The translations under genes and the position numbers were made by a program. Shown here piece by piece: positions 7,959-15,458 of a stretch of 18,387 bases of DNA. The number at the start of each line of letters is the position of its first letter. The stretch's first letter is position 1. Source of the DNA: CAZKTS01 sp964555735 (GTDB lineage Bacteria; Actinomycetota; Acidimicrobiia; IMCC26256; PALSA-555); the NCBI GenBank assembly GCA_964555735.1, contig CAZKTS010000266.1, positions 1 to 18,387 of the forward strand, given 5' to 3'. The notes under the pieces are model-generated. The model was not told the DNA's origin and did not search any database. It worked only from the letters and a program-made list of their open reading frames with translations.

Positions 7959-8943
7959 CGAGCTGCAGATCGTCCTGCGCGCGTGGCAGCAGATCGTCGG
8001 CACCGTAGAGCGCATCGAGCCCGAACGCGGTCAGGATCTCGTCGGCGCGTGCCCGTTGCCGGGAGGTCACCGCGTCCACCCAGCCGTCGACCCGGCCGCG
8101 GCGCGCCGCGGCCTGCGTCGCCGCACGCTTCGCGTATCCCCGTGGCCGCCGCAGCTCCGCCCGAGTGCGCGTGCCGATCGCCTCGCCGGTCGCAGCTGCG
8201 AGCCGCTCGAGCTGGGGCTCGGGATCGGCGACGAGTCGTTCGTAGCTGAATAGGGGCAGCGCCGCGCGCGGCATCGAGAGCGGGATCCAGTTCTCCATGC
8301 ACCAGTGCAGGACGACCAGATCGAAGCGGTCGCCATGCTCCAAGACGTCGTCGATCACCGGCGCGAAGCGCGCGAGCACCGCGTCCGTCCCCCGGGGCCG
8401 CGCGCGCGGCAGCTCACCACCGTCGGCCGCGTCGAAGTCCGCGTCGATCTGGGAGACCGCCACTGCACACGGGTGCCGCACGAGGAGGAGCATGCGCAGC
8501 TCGGGCCAGACGCCGTGGAACCACGGCAGGAGGTTGGTGATCCGGATCTCCTTCACGACCCGTCGCGTCGCGAGGTGCGCACGGTTGTAGCGCTCGGTCC
8601 AGCCGCTCCGCACCCGCCCACCGAGCAACGCTGCGGCGGTGTGGAGTCGCGCCGGGTCCTCGGTCCCGGGCGCGACGTACTCCGCGTAGCGGAAGTCGGC
8701 GGCCTGCTCGCCGGCGCGCGCGGAGAACGGCTCGAACACGTACCGACAGCCCCGCTCGCCGGCGAGCACCCCACCGATCCAGGTCGTGCCGCTGCGGCCG
8801 GTGCCGGCGAGCAGGATCGTGCCCCGGAGGTCGCCGGCGACATCGATGACGCTGCGGCGGCGGACCGCTTGCGCGGTCCGGGCGACCCGGGCGCGGAGGC
8901 CGCCTCGGGAGGATCGGCCGGCGGCCGCCCCGGGCTCAGGCAC
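7951..8943 (-). CDS. PAPS-dependent sulfotransferase family protein
   Basis: A 330-residue protein resembling the sulfotransferase superfamily, which transfers sulfate from PAPS to a hydroxyl or amine. The 5'-phosphosulfate loop is LLAGTGRSGTTW (about 44-55), and the 3'-phosphate site has R156 and S164 in LLVRHPCAVAVSQ, with the usual eight-residue spacing. The substrate is unknown. An arginine-rich N-terminus (about 10-30) precedes the core; there is no clear signal peptide. The start is GTG (8941-8943), overlapping the P450 stop by 8 nt (GTGCCTGA). The gene's own stop overlaps the next start by the same kind of 8-nt string. Its place directly after a P450 suggests sulfation of a hydroxylated product, which is inference. 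Carbohydrate or lipid sulfotransferase remains possible. Confidence 0.85.
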   Translation of the reverse strand: MPEPGAAAGRSSRGGLRARVARTAQAVRRRSVIDVAGDLRGTILLAGTGRSGTTWIGGVLAGERGCRYVFEPFSARAGEQAADFRYAEYVAPGTEDPARLHTAAALLGGRVRSGWTERYNRAHLATRRVVKEIRITNLLPWFHGVWPELRMLLLVRHPCAVAVSQIDADFDAADGGELPRARPRGTDAVLARFAPVIDDVLEHGDRFDLVVLHWCMENWIPLSMPRAALPLFSYERLVADPEPQLERLAAATGEAIGTRTRAELRRPRGYAKRAATQAAARRGRVDGWVDAVTSRQRARADEILTAFGLDALYGADDLLPRAQDDLQLDA

Positions 8944-10192
8944 GGCGATCGTCCGCCGTGACCCGCACGGGCAGCGACGACAGCGCGGTCAGCTTGTTCC
9001 GAGGTGACCACTGCTCGGCGCCGTCCGGCTCGACGGCTGCGTATCGGCGGAGCATCTCCTCCAGGACGATGCGGAGCTCGAGCCTCGAGAGTGCAGCACC
9101 CAGGCAGAAGTGCGACCCGAACCCGAAGCCGAGGTGGGGATTCGGCGCCCGGGCGAGATCGAGCTCGTCGGGCGCGTCGAACACGAGGCCGTCCCGGTTC
9201 GCCGACGCCTCCCAGACGACCACCTTCTCGCCGGCGCGGATCGACGCGCCCGCGAGCTCGCACGTGGCGGTGGCGGTCCGGCGGGTCGGGCCGGCCGGAC
9301 TGGTCCATCGGAGCAGCTCCTCGACCGCGGTCACCACCGACACGCGACCCTCTCGGAGCTCGCGCCACGCGTCCGGCCGCCGCATGAGTGCGTGGACACT
9401 CGCGGCTACGAGGTTCGCCACCGATTCCGTCGACGCGGTGAAGACGAGCCACACGAGCAGCCAGATCTCGTCGTCATCGAGCGAGACCCGGTCGGGCGTC
9501 CCCCGGAGCCGGAGGATGTCGCCGAAGAAGTCGTCGGGTGGTTCCGCGGTGCGCTCGGCGGCGATCTCGTCGACGAACGTACGCAGACGATCCATCGGTG
9601 TGTCCCCCGATGTCTTCGCGTCGGCGCGCCCCCGTGAGAGCTGCGCGTCGACCAGCTCCCACATGGTCGTCGCCTCGTCGTCATGGAGGCCGAGCATCGC
9701 CGCCACGCCCACCAGCGCCACCGGGCGGGCGACGGCATCGACGACATCGAACCGATCGGTCGAGGCTGCGTCCAGCAGCCCGCCCACCCGAACGCGGAGG
9801 TCAGGTGCGTGCACCCCGACAGCCCTCGGCGTGAACCTCGGGCTGACCTGGCGACGCACGTCGCGGTGGCGTGGATCGTCGGTCATGTTGAGCGCCTTGC
9901 CCGCGGCCGACGAGTCGGCGAGCGCGGACCCGCCCCGAGGCCGGTCGCCGCCGCCCTCGGACGAGAACCGGTCCGGTGCGAGCAGGACGTCGAGCGACTC
10001 GCGATAGGTCGCGACGGACCAGAAGCCTTCACCGTCGGGCGTGTGCGGGCTGGCGTCGTGCCACAGCACCGGGGCCGCGGATCGGTGCCGTGCGAAGAGC
10101 TCGTGGGGGAACCCTCGGCGGTACGTGAAGAGATCCGTGAGGTCGGCTCCGTCGAGGGCCGCGCGTGTACGGGCGGGCGGCCGATCGCGCAT
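8936..10192 (-). CDS. Cytochrome P450
   Basis: A 418-residue soluble bacterial P450 monooxygenase, which inserts one oxygen atom from O2 using electrons from a ferredoxin partner. The heme loop is FGFGSHFCLG (356-365) with C363 as thiolate ligand; ExxR is E292-R295; the C-helix heme contact is MTDDPRHRDVRR (103-114). The I-helix reads A253-S-T-E-S257 where most family members have AGxET or AGxDT, so glycine and threonine are both replaced by serine while the acid is kept. The ATG at 10190-10192 follows the ilvD stop by 9 nt and has no clear Shine-Dalgarno, which suggests coupling. No dedicated redox partner is adjacent; the nearest ferredoxin in the window is the 2[4Fe-4S] type about 7 kb away. 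The substrate cannot be read from sequence. Confidence 0.95.
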   Translation of the reverse strand: MRDRPPARTRAALDGADLTDLFTYRRGFPHELFARHRSAAPVLWHDASPHTPDGEGFWSVATYRESLDVLLAPDRFSSEGGGDRPRGGSALADSSAAGKALNMTDDPRHRDVRRQVSPRFTPRAVGVHAPDLRVRVGGLLDAASTDRFDVVDAVARPVALVGVAAMLGLHDDEATTMWELVDAQLSRGRADAKTSGDTPMDRLRTFVDEIAAERTAEPPDDFFGDILRLRGTPDRVSLDDDEIWLLVWLVFTASTESVANLVAASVHALMRRPDAWRELREGRVSVVTAVEELLRWTSPAGPTRRTATATCELAGASIRAGEKVVVWEASANRDGLVFDAPDELDLARAPNPHLGFGFGSHFCLGAALSRLELRIVLEEMLRRYAAVEPDGAEQWSPRNKLTALSSLPVRVTADDRRA

Positions 10193-10201
10193 GCGGCCGA
10201 C

Positions 10202-11875
10202 TCAGGCGTTGGTGATCGCGCCGCGCTCCGCGCCCTGCGCGAGGCGCGCGTACTTGGCGATGAACCCCGTGGTGTAGCGCGGCTCGCGTGGCTTCCACCG
10301 GCGGCGGCGCTCTTCGAGCGTCGCTTCGTCGACGAGCAGCTCGATGGTGTGGGTCTCGGCGTCGATGACGATCCGGTCACCCTCCTCGACGAGCGCGATC
10401 GGGCCGCCGTCGACCGCTTCCGGCGCGACGTGGCCCACGCAGAACCCGTGCGTGCCACCCGAGAACCGACCGTCCGTGATGAGGGCGGCGTCACCGCCAC
10501 GCCCGACGCCCTTCATCGCGCCGGTGATCGCGAGCATCTCGCGCATCCCGGGACCGCCCTTCGGACCCTCGTAGCGGATGACGACGATGTCGCCGGCCTC
10601 GATCTTCTCCGCGAGGACGGCCTCCATCGCGAGGTCCTCGCCGTCGAACACGCGCGCGCGACCCTCGAACCGCATCGCGTCGAGGCCGGCCACCTTCACC
10701 ACGCTGCCCTTCGGGGCGAGCGAGCCGGTGAGGACCGCGATCCCGCCCTGGGTGTGGATCGGATCAGACAGCGGGTGCACCACCTGACCGTCGGGCGCGG
10801 GCGGGTCGAGCGCGGCGAGGTTCTCCGCCATGGTCCTACCGGTGACGGTGAGGCAATCACCGTGGAGCAGGCCGGCGTCGAGCAGCTCGCGCAGCACCAC
10901 CTGCACACCGCCCACGCCGTCGAGGTCGGTCATGTGGAAGCGGCCGTGCGGCTTCATGTCGGCGATGTGCGGCACCCGCGCGCCGACTCGGTTGAAGTCG
11001 TCGAGCTCGAGCTCCACGCCGGCCTCGAACGCGATGGCCAGGAGGTGCAGCACGAGGTTGGTGGATCCGCCGAGTGCCATGCCGACCGCGATGGCGTTCT
11101 CGAACGCCTCCTTGGTGAGGATCTGGCGCGGTCGGATCCCGGACTCCAGCAGCCCCATCACCGCGCGGCCGCTCTCGTAGGCGAAGACGTCGCGGCGCTC
11201 GTCGACGGCCGGCGCGGCCGAACTGCCAGGGAGCGACATGCCGAGTGCCTCGGCGGCCGACGCCATGGTGTTGGCGGTGAACATGCCCGCGCAGGAGCCG
11301 ATGCTCGGGCAGGCCTCCATCTCGATCTCGCCGAGCTCGTTCTCCGAGATCGTGCCCGCGGCGCACGCACCGATGCCCTCGAACACGTCGACGATGTCGA
11401 TGGCCCGGTCCTTGTGCCGACCGGGCAGGATCGTGCCGCCGTAGAGGAAGACCGCCGGCAGGTTGAGGCGGGCGGCGGCCATCAGCATGCCGGGCAGGCT
11501 CTTGTCGCATCCCGCGAACGTGACGAGCGCGTCGAGTCGCTCGGTGTGCATCACGCACTCCACCGAGTCGGCGATGATCTCGCGGGACGGGAGGGAGCCG
11601 CGCATCCCCTCGTGGCCCATCGAGATGCCGTCGCTGATCGCGATGGTCACGAACTCGAGCGGGAAGCCGCCCGCGTCGCGCACGCCGTCCTTCGCCCGCT
11701 TGGCAAGTCGGTCCAGCGGCATGTTGCAGGGCGTGACCTCGTTCCAGCTGGAGGCGACACCGACCTGCGCCTTGCCCCAGTCGTCGTCGGTCATCCCGAC
11801 CGCGCGCAGCATGGCGCGTGCGCCCGCCTTCTCGATCCCGTCGGTGACCTCACCACTGCGCGGCTTCATGTTCAT
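10202..11875 (-). CDS. ilvD: Dihydroxy-acid dehydratase
   Basis: IlvD is the iron-sulfur dehydratase that converts 2,3-dihydroxy-isovalerate or -methylvalerate to the 2-oxo acid, the third shared step of valine and isoleucine synthesis. The 557-residue length is typical. Likely cluster ligands are C50 (TPCNMPLD), C123 (AGCDKSLPGML) and C195 (SIGSCAGMFTANTM), consistent with the [2Fe-2S] members. Also present are SDGISMGHEGMRGS (81-94) and the C-terminal DGRFSGGTHGF with the catalytic serine. Two ATGs (11875 and 11869) are possible. The first lies 8 nt after TAGCCT, with no Shine-Dalgarno, suggesting a leaderless mRNA. It heads a run of four tightly spaced genes (ilvD, P450, sulfotransferase, glycosylase) and is divergent from the Asp-box gene, with 45 nt between starts. 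Identification is certain. Confidence 0.98.
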   Translation of the reverse strand: MNMKPRSGEVTDGIEKAGARAMLRAVGMTDDDWGKAQVGVASSWNEVTPCNMPLDRLAKRAKDGVRDAGGFPLEFVTIAISDGISMGHEGMRGSLPSREIIADSVECVMHTERLDALVTFAGCDKSLPGMLMAAARLNLPAVFLYGGTILPGRHKDRAIDIVDVFEGIGACAAGTISENELGEIEMEACPSIGSCAGMFTANTMASAAEALGMSLPGSSAAPAVDERRDVFAYESGRAVMGLLESGIRPRQILTKEAFENAIAVGMALGGSTNLVLHLLAIAFEAGVELELDDFNRVGARVPHIADMKPHGRFHMTDLDGVGGVQVVLRELLDAGLLHGDCLTVTGRTMAENLAALDPPAPDGQVVHPLSDPIHTQGGIAVLTGSLAPKGSVVKVAGLDAMRFEGRARVFDGEDLAMEAVLAEKIEAGDIVVIRYEGPKGGPGMREMLAITGAMKGVGRGGDAALITDGRFSGGTHGFCVGHVAPEAVDGGPIALVEEGDRIVIDAETHTIELLVDEATLEERRRRWKPREPRYTTGFIAKYARLAQGAERGAITNA

Positions 11876-11883
11876 GGGGCGTC

Positions 11884-11889
11884 AGGCTA
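11884..11889 (-). promoter_or_regulatory. Candidate -10 box of ilvD (leaderless)
   Basis: TAGCCT on the minus strand fits the TANNNT -10 consensus and ends 8 nt before the ilvD ATG. The start site would then fall at or within a base or two of the ATG. No clear -35 was seen. Confidence 0.35.
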
Positions 11890-11905
11890 CCTGTGCCAGG
11901 CGTCG

Positions 11906-11911
11906 TATCGT
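11906..11911 (+). promoter_or_regulatory. Candidate -10 box of the Asp-box gene (leaderless)
   Basis: TATCGT fits TANNNT and ends 9 nt before the ATG at 11921. Together with the minus-strand TAGCCT at 11884-11889 it would make a compact divergent promoter in the 45-nt gap. Weak evidence; no -35 recognised. Confidence 0.3.
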
Positions 11912-11920
11912 CGGGGGTTG

Positions 11921-12844
11921 ATGCCTCGCCTGCTGCTCGGCACGGATCACGGCGTGCTCGCCATCGACGACGACGGGACGGTCGCCGCCGAGCACGACGC
12001 CGGGCCGGTCACGCTGCTCCGACGCGGCGCCGACAGCCGAGGCACCGAGTCGTGGTGGGCCGTGGCGTCCGAGCACGTGGTGCTGCGTCGCACACCCGAC
12101 GGCGCGTGGAGCGAGATCGCCCGACTCGACGACGAGGACATCCGCGCGTTCCTCCCCGTCACCGACGGCGTGCTGCTCGGCACGCGCACCGGCCGGATGT
12201 TCCGAGCCCGCGGCAGCGAGCTCGCTCCGCTGGCGGGGTTCGAGACGGTCGAAGGTCGCGACACCTGGCACGCGGTCGGCAGCCCGGTGCCCTACGTGCG
12301 CTCGATGAGCGCGACCGCCGACGGCACCGCCCTGCTCGCGAGCGTCCACGTGGGCGGGATCCCTCGGTCCACGGATGCCGGCGCGACCTGGCTGCCCACC
12401 ATCGACCCCGAGGCCGACGTCCACGAGGTGCGGGCCGACCCCCAGGACCCGCGCCTGGTGCTCGCGGCCGCAGCCGTGGGCCTCTGCACCAGCACCGACG
12501 GCGGCATCACCTGGACCGTCGACAACGCCGGCATGCACGCCAGCTACTCGCGGGCGGTCGCGTGCACGACGGACGCGGTGGTCGTCAGCGCGTCCGACGG
12601 GCCGTTCGGATCGAAGTGCGCGCTCTACCGCCGCCCGCTCGCGGGCGGACTGATCGAGCGCGTGCAGGGCGGTCTCCCCGAGTGGCTCGCGGGCATCGTC
12701 GACACCGGGATGCTCGACGCCCGCGGCAGCACCGTCGCGTTCGCCGACCCCGACGGCGGCGTGTTCGCCTCGACCGACGGTGCGCACTCGTTCACCGAGC
12801 TCACCCGCGTCCCCCCGTACGTCCATGCCGTAGCGGTGCGCTGA
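11921..12844 (+). CDS. Asp-box (BNR) beta-propeller protein
   Basis: A 307-residue protein with no signal peptide or membrane segment, so probably cytoplasmic. It carries Asp-box/BNR motifs S-T-D-x-G-x-x-W at 150-157 (STDAGATW) and 191-198 (STDGGITW), a degenerate one at 284-291 (STDGAHSF) and a looser PDGAW at 59-63. These occur in sialidase-, Ycf48- and VPS10-like propellers, where they are structural rather than catalytic. The N-terminus MPRLLLGTDHGVLAIDDDG looks like a propeller blade strand. No sialidase catalytic Arg triad could be assigned, so an enzyme function is not claimed. The ATG at 11921 was chosen because the upstream open frame is antisense to ilvD. It converges with gatB, with a 55-nt gap. 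The function is unknown. Confidence 0.8.
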   Translation: MPRLLLGTDHGVLAIDDDGTVAAEHDAGPVTLLRRGADSRGTESWWAVASEHVVLRRTPDGAWSEIARLDDEDIRAFLPVTDGVLLGTRTGRMFRARGSELAPLAGFETVEGRDTWHAVGSPVPYVRSMSATADGTALLASVHVGGIPRSTDAGATWLPTIDPEADVHEVRADPQDPRLVLAAAAVGLCTSTDGGITWTVDNAGMHASYSRAVACTTDAVVVSASDGPFGSKCALYRRPLAGGLIERVQGGLPEWLAGIVDTGMLDARGSTVAFADPDGGVFASTDGAHSFTELTRVPPYVHAVAVR

Positions 12845-12899
12845 GGGGTTGTGGCGTCACTCGCCCGGGATCGTCACCCGGTTCGCGGCGTGAAGAGGC

Positions 12900-14360
12900 T
12901 CAGCCGAGGCGCTCGTCGATGAGCTGCTTGAGGAGCTGGGGGTTCCCGGAGCCCTTGCTGGCCTTCATGGCCTCGCCCATCAAGAAGCCGGCCTTCTTCT
13001 TCTTCACCTTGTCGTCGCCGGCGCGCCACTCCTCGACGGCGTCCGCGTTCGCGGCGAAGACCTCGTCGACGATCGCACCGAGCGCGCCCGTGTCGCTCTC
13101 CTGCGCGAGCCCGCGCTCCTCCACCACCTGCTTCGGGCGCTTCGGCTCGCGGAGGCACTCGGAGAGCACATCCTTGGCCTGCTTGCGCGAGAGCGTGCCG
13201 TCGGCGACCAGGTCGACGAGCTCCGCGAGCCCGTCGGGCGCGAGCGGCAGCACCTCGACCGACAGGTTCGACTCGTTCAGGTACCCGAGGACGTCGCCTA
13301 CACACCAGTTGGCGACGTCCTTGGGCGCACCGCTCGTGAGCGCGACCGCAGCCTCCTGCGCGAACGCGGCGAGGCCCGGTGCGCCCACGAGGACGCGCGC
13401 ATCGGCATCGCTGATGCCCCACTCCTCGACGAGGCGCGTCCGGATCGCGTGCGGCAGCTCGGGGAGCGAGCCGCGCACGGCGGCGCGCTGCTCCGCGGTC
13501 GGCGCGAGCGGCACGAGGTCGGGCTCGGGGAAGTAGCGGTAGTCGCTCGAGCCCTCCTTCGAACGCATGCCTTGCGTGTGTCCGGCGTCCTCGTCCCAGT
13601 GCCGGGTCTCCTGCACGATCCGCTCGCCGGCCTCCACCGCCGCGACCTGGCGGTCGATCTCGTAGTCGATGGCTCGACCGAGCGAGCGCATGGAGTTCAT
13701 GTTCTTCACTTCGACCTTGGTGCCGAACTCGTCGGCGCCGACCGGCCGCACCGACACGTTGGCGTCGACCCGCAGCGACCCTTCTTCCATCTTGACGTCG
13801 GAGGCGCCGATGGCCTGCAGCACCGCGCGCAGCTCGTTCACGTAGCCCCGGGCCTGCTCCGCGCTGCGGATGTCGGGACGGCTCACGATCTCGAGCAGCG
13901 GGACGCCGGCGCGGTTGTAGTCGACGAGCGAGTAGTCGGCGTCGGTGATGCGCCCGCTCCCACCGACGTGCTGGGTCTTGCCGGTGTCCTCCTCGAGGTG
14001 CGCGCGCTCGATCCCGACGGTCGCGCCGTCGACGTCGATCGAGCCGTCGGCGAGCACGGGCTCCTCGTACTGGCTGATCTGGTAGTCCTTCGGCATGTCG
14101 GGATAGAAGTAGTTCTTGCGGGCGAAGATCGACTGCTCCGGCACGTCGAACCCGAGCGCTTCCGCGAGCCGCAGTGCCGCCTCGACGGCCTGGGCGTTGA
14201 GCACCGGGAGCGAGCCGGGGAGCCCGAGGCACACCGGGCACACGTTCGTGTTGGGCTCGGCGCCGAACTCGTTCGGACACGAGCAGAACAGCTTGGTGGC
14301 CGTCGACAGCTCGCAGTGCACCTCGAGCCCGATGACCGCCTCGAAGTCGTCACGCGCCAT
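12900..14360 (-). CDS. gatB: Aspartyl/glutamyl-tRNA(Asn/Gln) amidotransferase subunit B
   Basis: GatB (486 residues) is the kinase/transamidase subunit of GatCAB. It activates Glu-tRNA(Gln) or Asp-tRNA(Asn) with ATP and amidates it with ammonia supplied by GatA. It begins MARDDFEAVIGLEVHCELST. A zinc site is formed by C26, C28, C41 and C44 (CSCPNEF and NVCPVCLGLPGS). Other family strings are KNYFYPDMPKDYQISQYE, ERAHLEEDTGK and SSDYRYFPEPDL. The C-terminal YqeY-like tRNA-binding tail ends GNPQLLKQLIDERLG. The ATG at 14358-14360 is preceded by GGGGGAG, 6 nt upstream, which supports this start over the longer open frame. Unlike the common gatC-gatA-gatB order, it is separated from gatA by a hydrolase on the opposite strand. 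Confidence 0.98.
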   Translation of the reverse strand: MARDDFEAVIGLEVHCELSTATKLFCSCPNEFGAEPNTNVCPVCLGLPGSLPVLNAQAVEAALRLAEALGFDVPEQSIFARKNYFYPDMPKDYQISQYEEPVLADGSIDVDGATVGIERAHLEEDTGKTQHVGGSGRITDADYSLVDYNRAGVPLLEIVSRPDIRSAEQARGYVNELRAVLQAIGASDVKMEEGSLRVDANVSVRPVGADEFGTKVEVKNMNSMRSLGRAIDYEIDRQVAAVEAGERIVQETRHWDEDAGHTQGMRSKEGSSDYRYFPEPDLVPLAPTAEQRAAVRGSLPELPHAIRTRLVEEWGISDADARVLVGAPGLAAFAQEAAVALTSGAPKDVANWCVGDVLGYLNESNLSVEVLPLAPDGLAELVDLVADGTLSRKQAKDVLSECLREPKRPKQVVEERGLAQESDTGALGAIVDEVFAANADAVEEWRAGDDKVKKKKAGFLMGEAMKASKGSGNPQLLKQLIDERLG

Positions 14361-15336
14361 GCGAGACTCCCCCACTGTGAGCGACGGGGGCACGAGCGCA
14401 CCGGATCCGCACGCCTTCACCGTACGACGCGAGACGGTACGCGACGGCGTGGAGCTCGCGTTCGTGCACGAAGGGGCGCGCGGGTTCCCGATCCTGCTCG
14501 TGCACGGGTACCCCGAGACCAAGCGCATCTGGTGGCGCAACATCGCGCCGCTCGCGGCCGCCGGCTTCGAGGTGATCGCGCCCGACCTGCGCGGGCACGG
14601 CGAGTCGGGTCTCGCCCCCGACGGTCACTACGACGTCGCGGCGTTCTCGCTGGACCTGTACGCCCTCGTGCACGACGTGCTGGGTCACGAGCAGTGCGTG
14701 CTCGTGGGCGGTGACGTCGGGGGTCCGGTCGTCTACGACCTCGGCCTGCGCAACCCCGGCTTCGCCCCGCGCCAGTGCTACTTCAACACGCTGCCGCCGA
14801 GCCTCGACGACGCGTACGCCGCGGCCGGCATCCCGCCCGACGAGCCGCAGTCGACGCGGACGACGGCCGACTACTTCCGTCGACAGGCCAACGACGCCGA
14901 CGGCCTGCTCGCGGAGCTCGACACGCCGGCCCGCCGTCGGGCCTACGTGGCCGACATGTACGGACACCGCCTGTGGGCGGCACGGGGCGCGTTCACCGCC
15001 GGCGAGGTCGACTTCATGAGCGAGCCGTTCGCCGACGCCGATCGGCTCCGCGCGAGCTGGGGTGTGTACGAGGGTGCGTTCGGGAAGCGCGAGCTCAGCG
15101 AGATCCCGATGCTCTTCGAGCCAAACCCGATCCCCACGCTCGTGCTCTACGGCGCCGCCGACAACGTGGTGCCCGAGACCTTCCCCGAGCGGTGCGCGGT
15201 CGCGTTCACGGAGTGCATCGGCCCGTTCACGCTCCCCGGCGTCGGCCACTTCGTGCAGTGGGAGGCCGCCGACGTGCTCAACCGCGCCCTCCGCTGGTTC
15301 TGCTCCGACCTGCTTTCCTCGGTCGGCGCGCGCTGA
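14359..15336 (+). CDS. Alpha/beta hydrolase, Asp-nucleophile type (haloacetate dehalogenase/epoxide hydrolase-like)
   Basis: A 325-residue alpha/beta hydrolase. The oxyanion motif is HGYP (49-52), followed by VIAPDLRGHGES. The nucleophile elbow is VGGDVGG with D119, so an aspartate acts as nucleophile, as in haloalkane/haloacetate dehalogenases and epoxide hydrolases rather than in serine esterases. The likely acid is D268 (YGAADNVVP) and the base H297 (PGVGHFVQWE). A lid region lies at about 140-240. The elbow reads GGDVGG where relatives usually have GHDxGG. The true substrate cannot be set. No signal peptide is seen. The ATG at 14359 overlaps the gatB start on the other strand by two bases (CATG). 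GTG at 14377 (319 residues) is an equally good start; neither has a convincing Shine-Dalgarno. Confidence 0.87.
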   Translation: MRDSPTVSDGGTSAPDPHAFTVRRETVRDGVELAFVHEGARGFPILLVHGYPETKRIWWRNIAPLAAAGFEVIAPDLRGHGESGLAPDGHYDVAAFSLDLYALVHDVLGHEQCVLVGGDVGGPVVYDLGLRNPGFAPRQCYFNTLPPSLDDAYAAAGIPPDEPQSTRTTADYFRRQANDADGLLAELDTPARRRAYVADMYGHRLWAARGAFTAGEVDFMSEPFADADRLRASWGVYEGAFGKRELSEIPMLFEPNPIPTLVLYGAADNVVPETFPERCAVAFTECIGPFTLPGVGHFVQWEAADVLNRALRWFCSDLLSSVGAR

Positions 15337-15341
15337 CCCCC

Positions 15342-15391
15342 GGTTTGGAGAGCCGTGGGGGCACGCAGTGCCCCCCACGCTCTCCGCCAAG
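15342..15391. repeat. Hairpin repeat unit 1 (REP-like), between hydrolase and gatA
   Basis: A 50-nt unit with an outer stem GGAGAG (15347-15352) / CTCTCC (15380-15385) and an inner G-run/C-run stem closing on GCAC-GCA-GTGC. It matches the second unit at 42 of 50 positions, including an identical 20-nt right end. It lies just after the hydrolase stop and could end transcripts from both sides, although it has no U-tract. Confidence 0.75.
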
Positions 15392-15404
15392 CCTCGGACC
15401 ACCC

Positions 15405-15454
15405 GGTCTGGAGAGTCCAGGGGGCAACCGTTGCCCCCCACGCTCTCCGCCAAG
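15405..15454. repeat. Hairpin repeat unit 2 (REP-like), between hydrolase and gatA
   Basis: The second 50-nt copy starts 63 nt after the first. The outer stem is GGAGAG (15410-15415) / CTCTCC (15443-15448); the inner stem closes on GCAA-CCG-TTGC. Relative to unit 1 the C-G pair next to the loop is replaced by A-T, so both arms changed together. It ends 4 nt before the gatA stop. A chromosomal REP-like element or double-stranded terminator fits best. Confidence 0.75.
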
Positions 15455-15458
15455 GCCA

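Noticed and set aside
9683..11920. Very long plus-strand open frame upstream of and continuous with the Asp-box gene, covering P450 and ilvD in antisense
   Set aside because: Both minus-strand genes have complete family motifs. The plus-strand translation there is low-complexity, rich in Arg, His, Val and Asp, as expected for a GC-rich antisense frame. Only 11921-12844 is supported.
14361..14543. Longer gatB start upstream of MARDDFEAV
   Set aside because: The extra residues overlap the hydrolase and lack GatB similarity. The ATG at 14360 has a G-rich Shine-Dalgarno.
15342..15454. CRISPR array
   Set aside because: There are only two imperfect 50-nt palindromic units with a 13-nt gap and no cas genes; a REP-like hairpin pair fits better.
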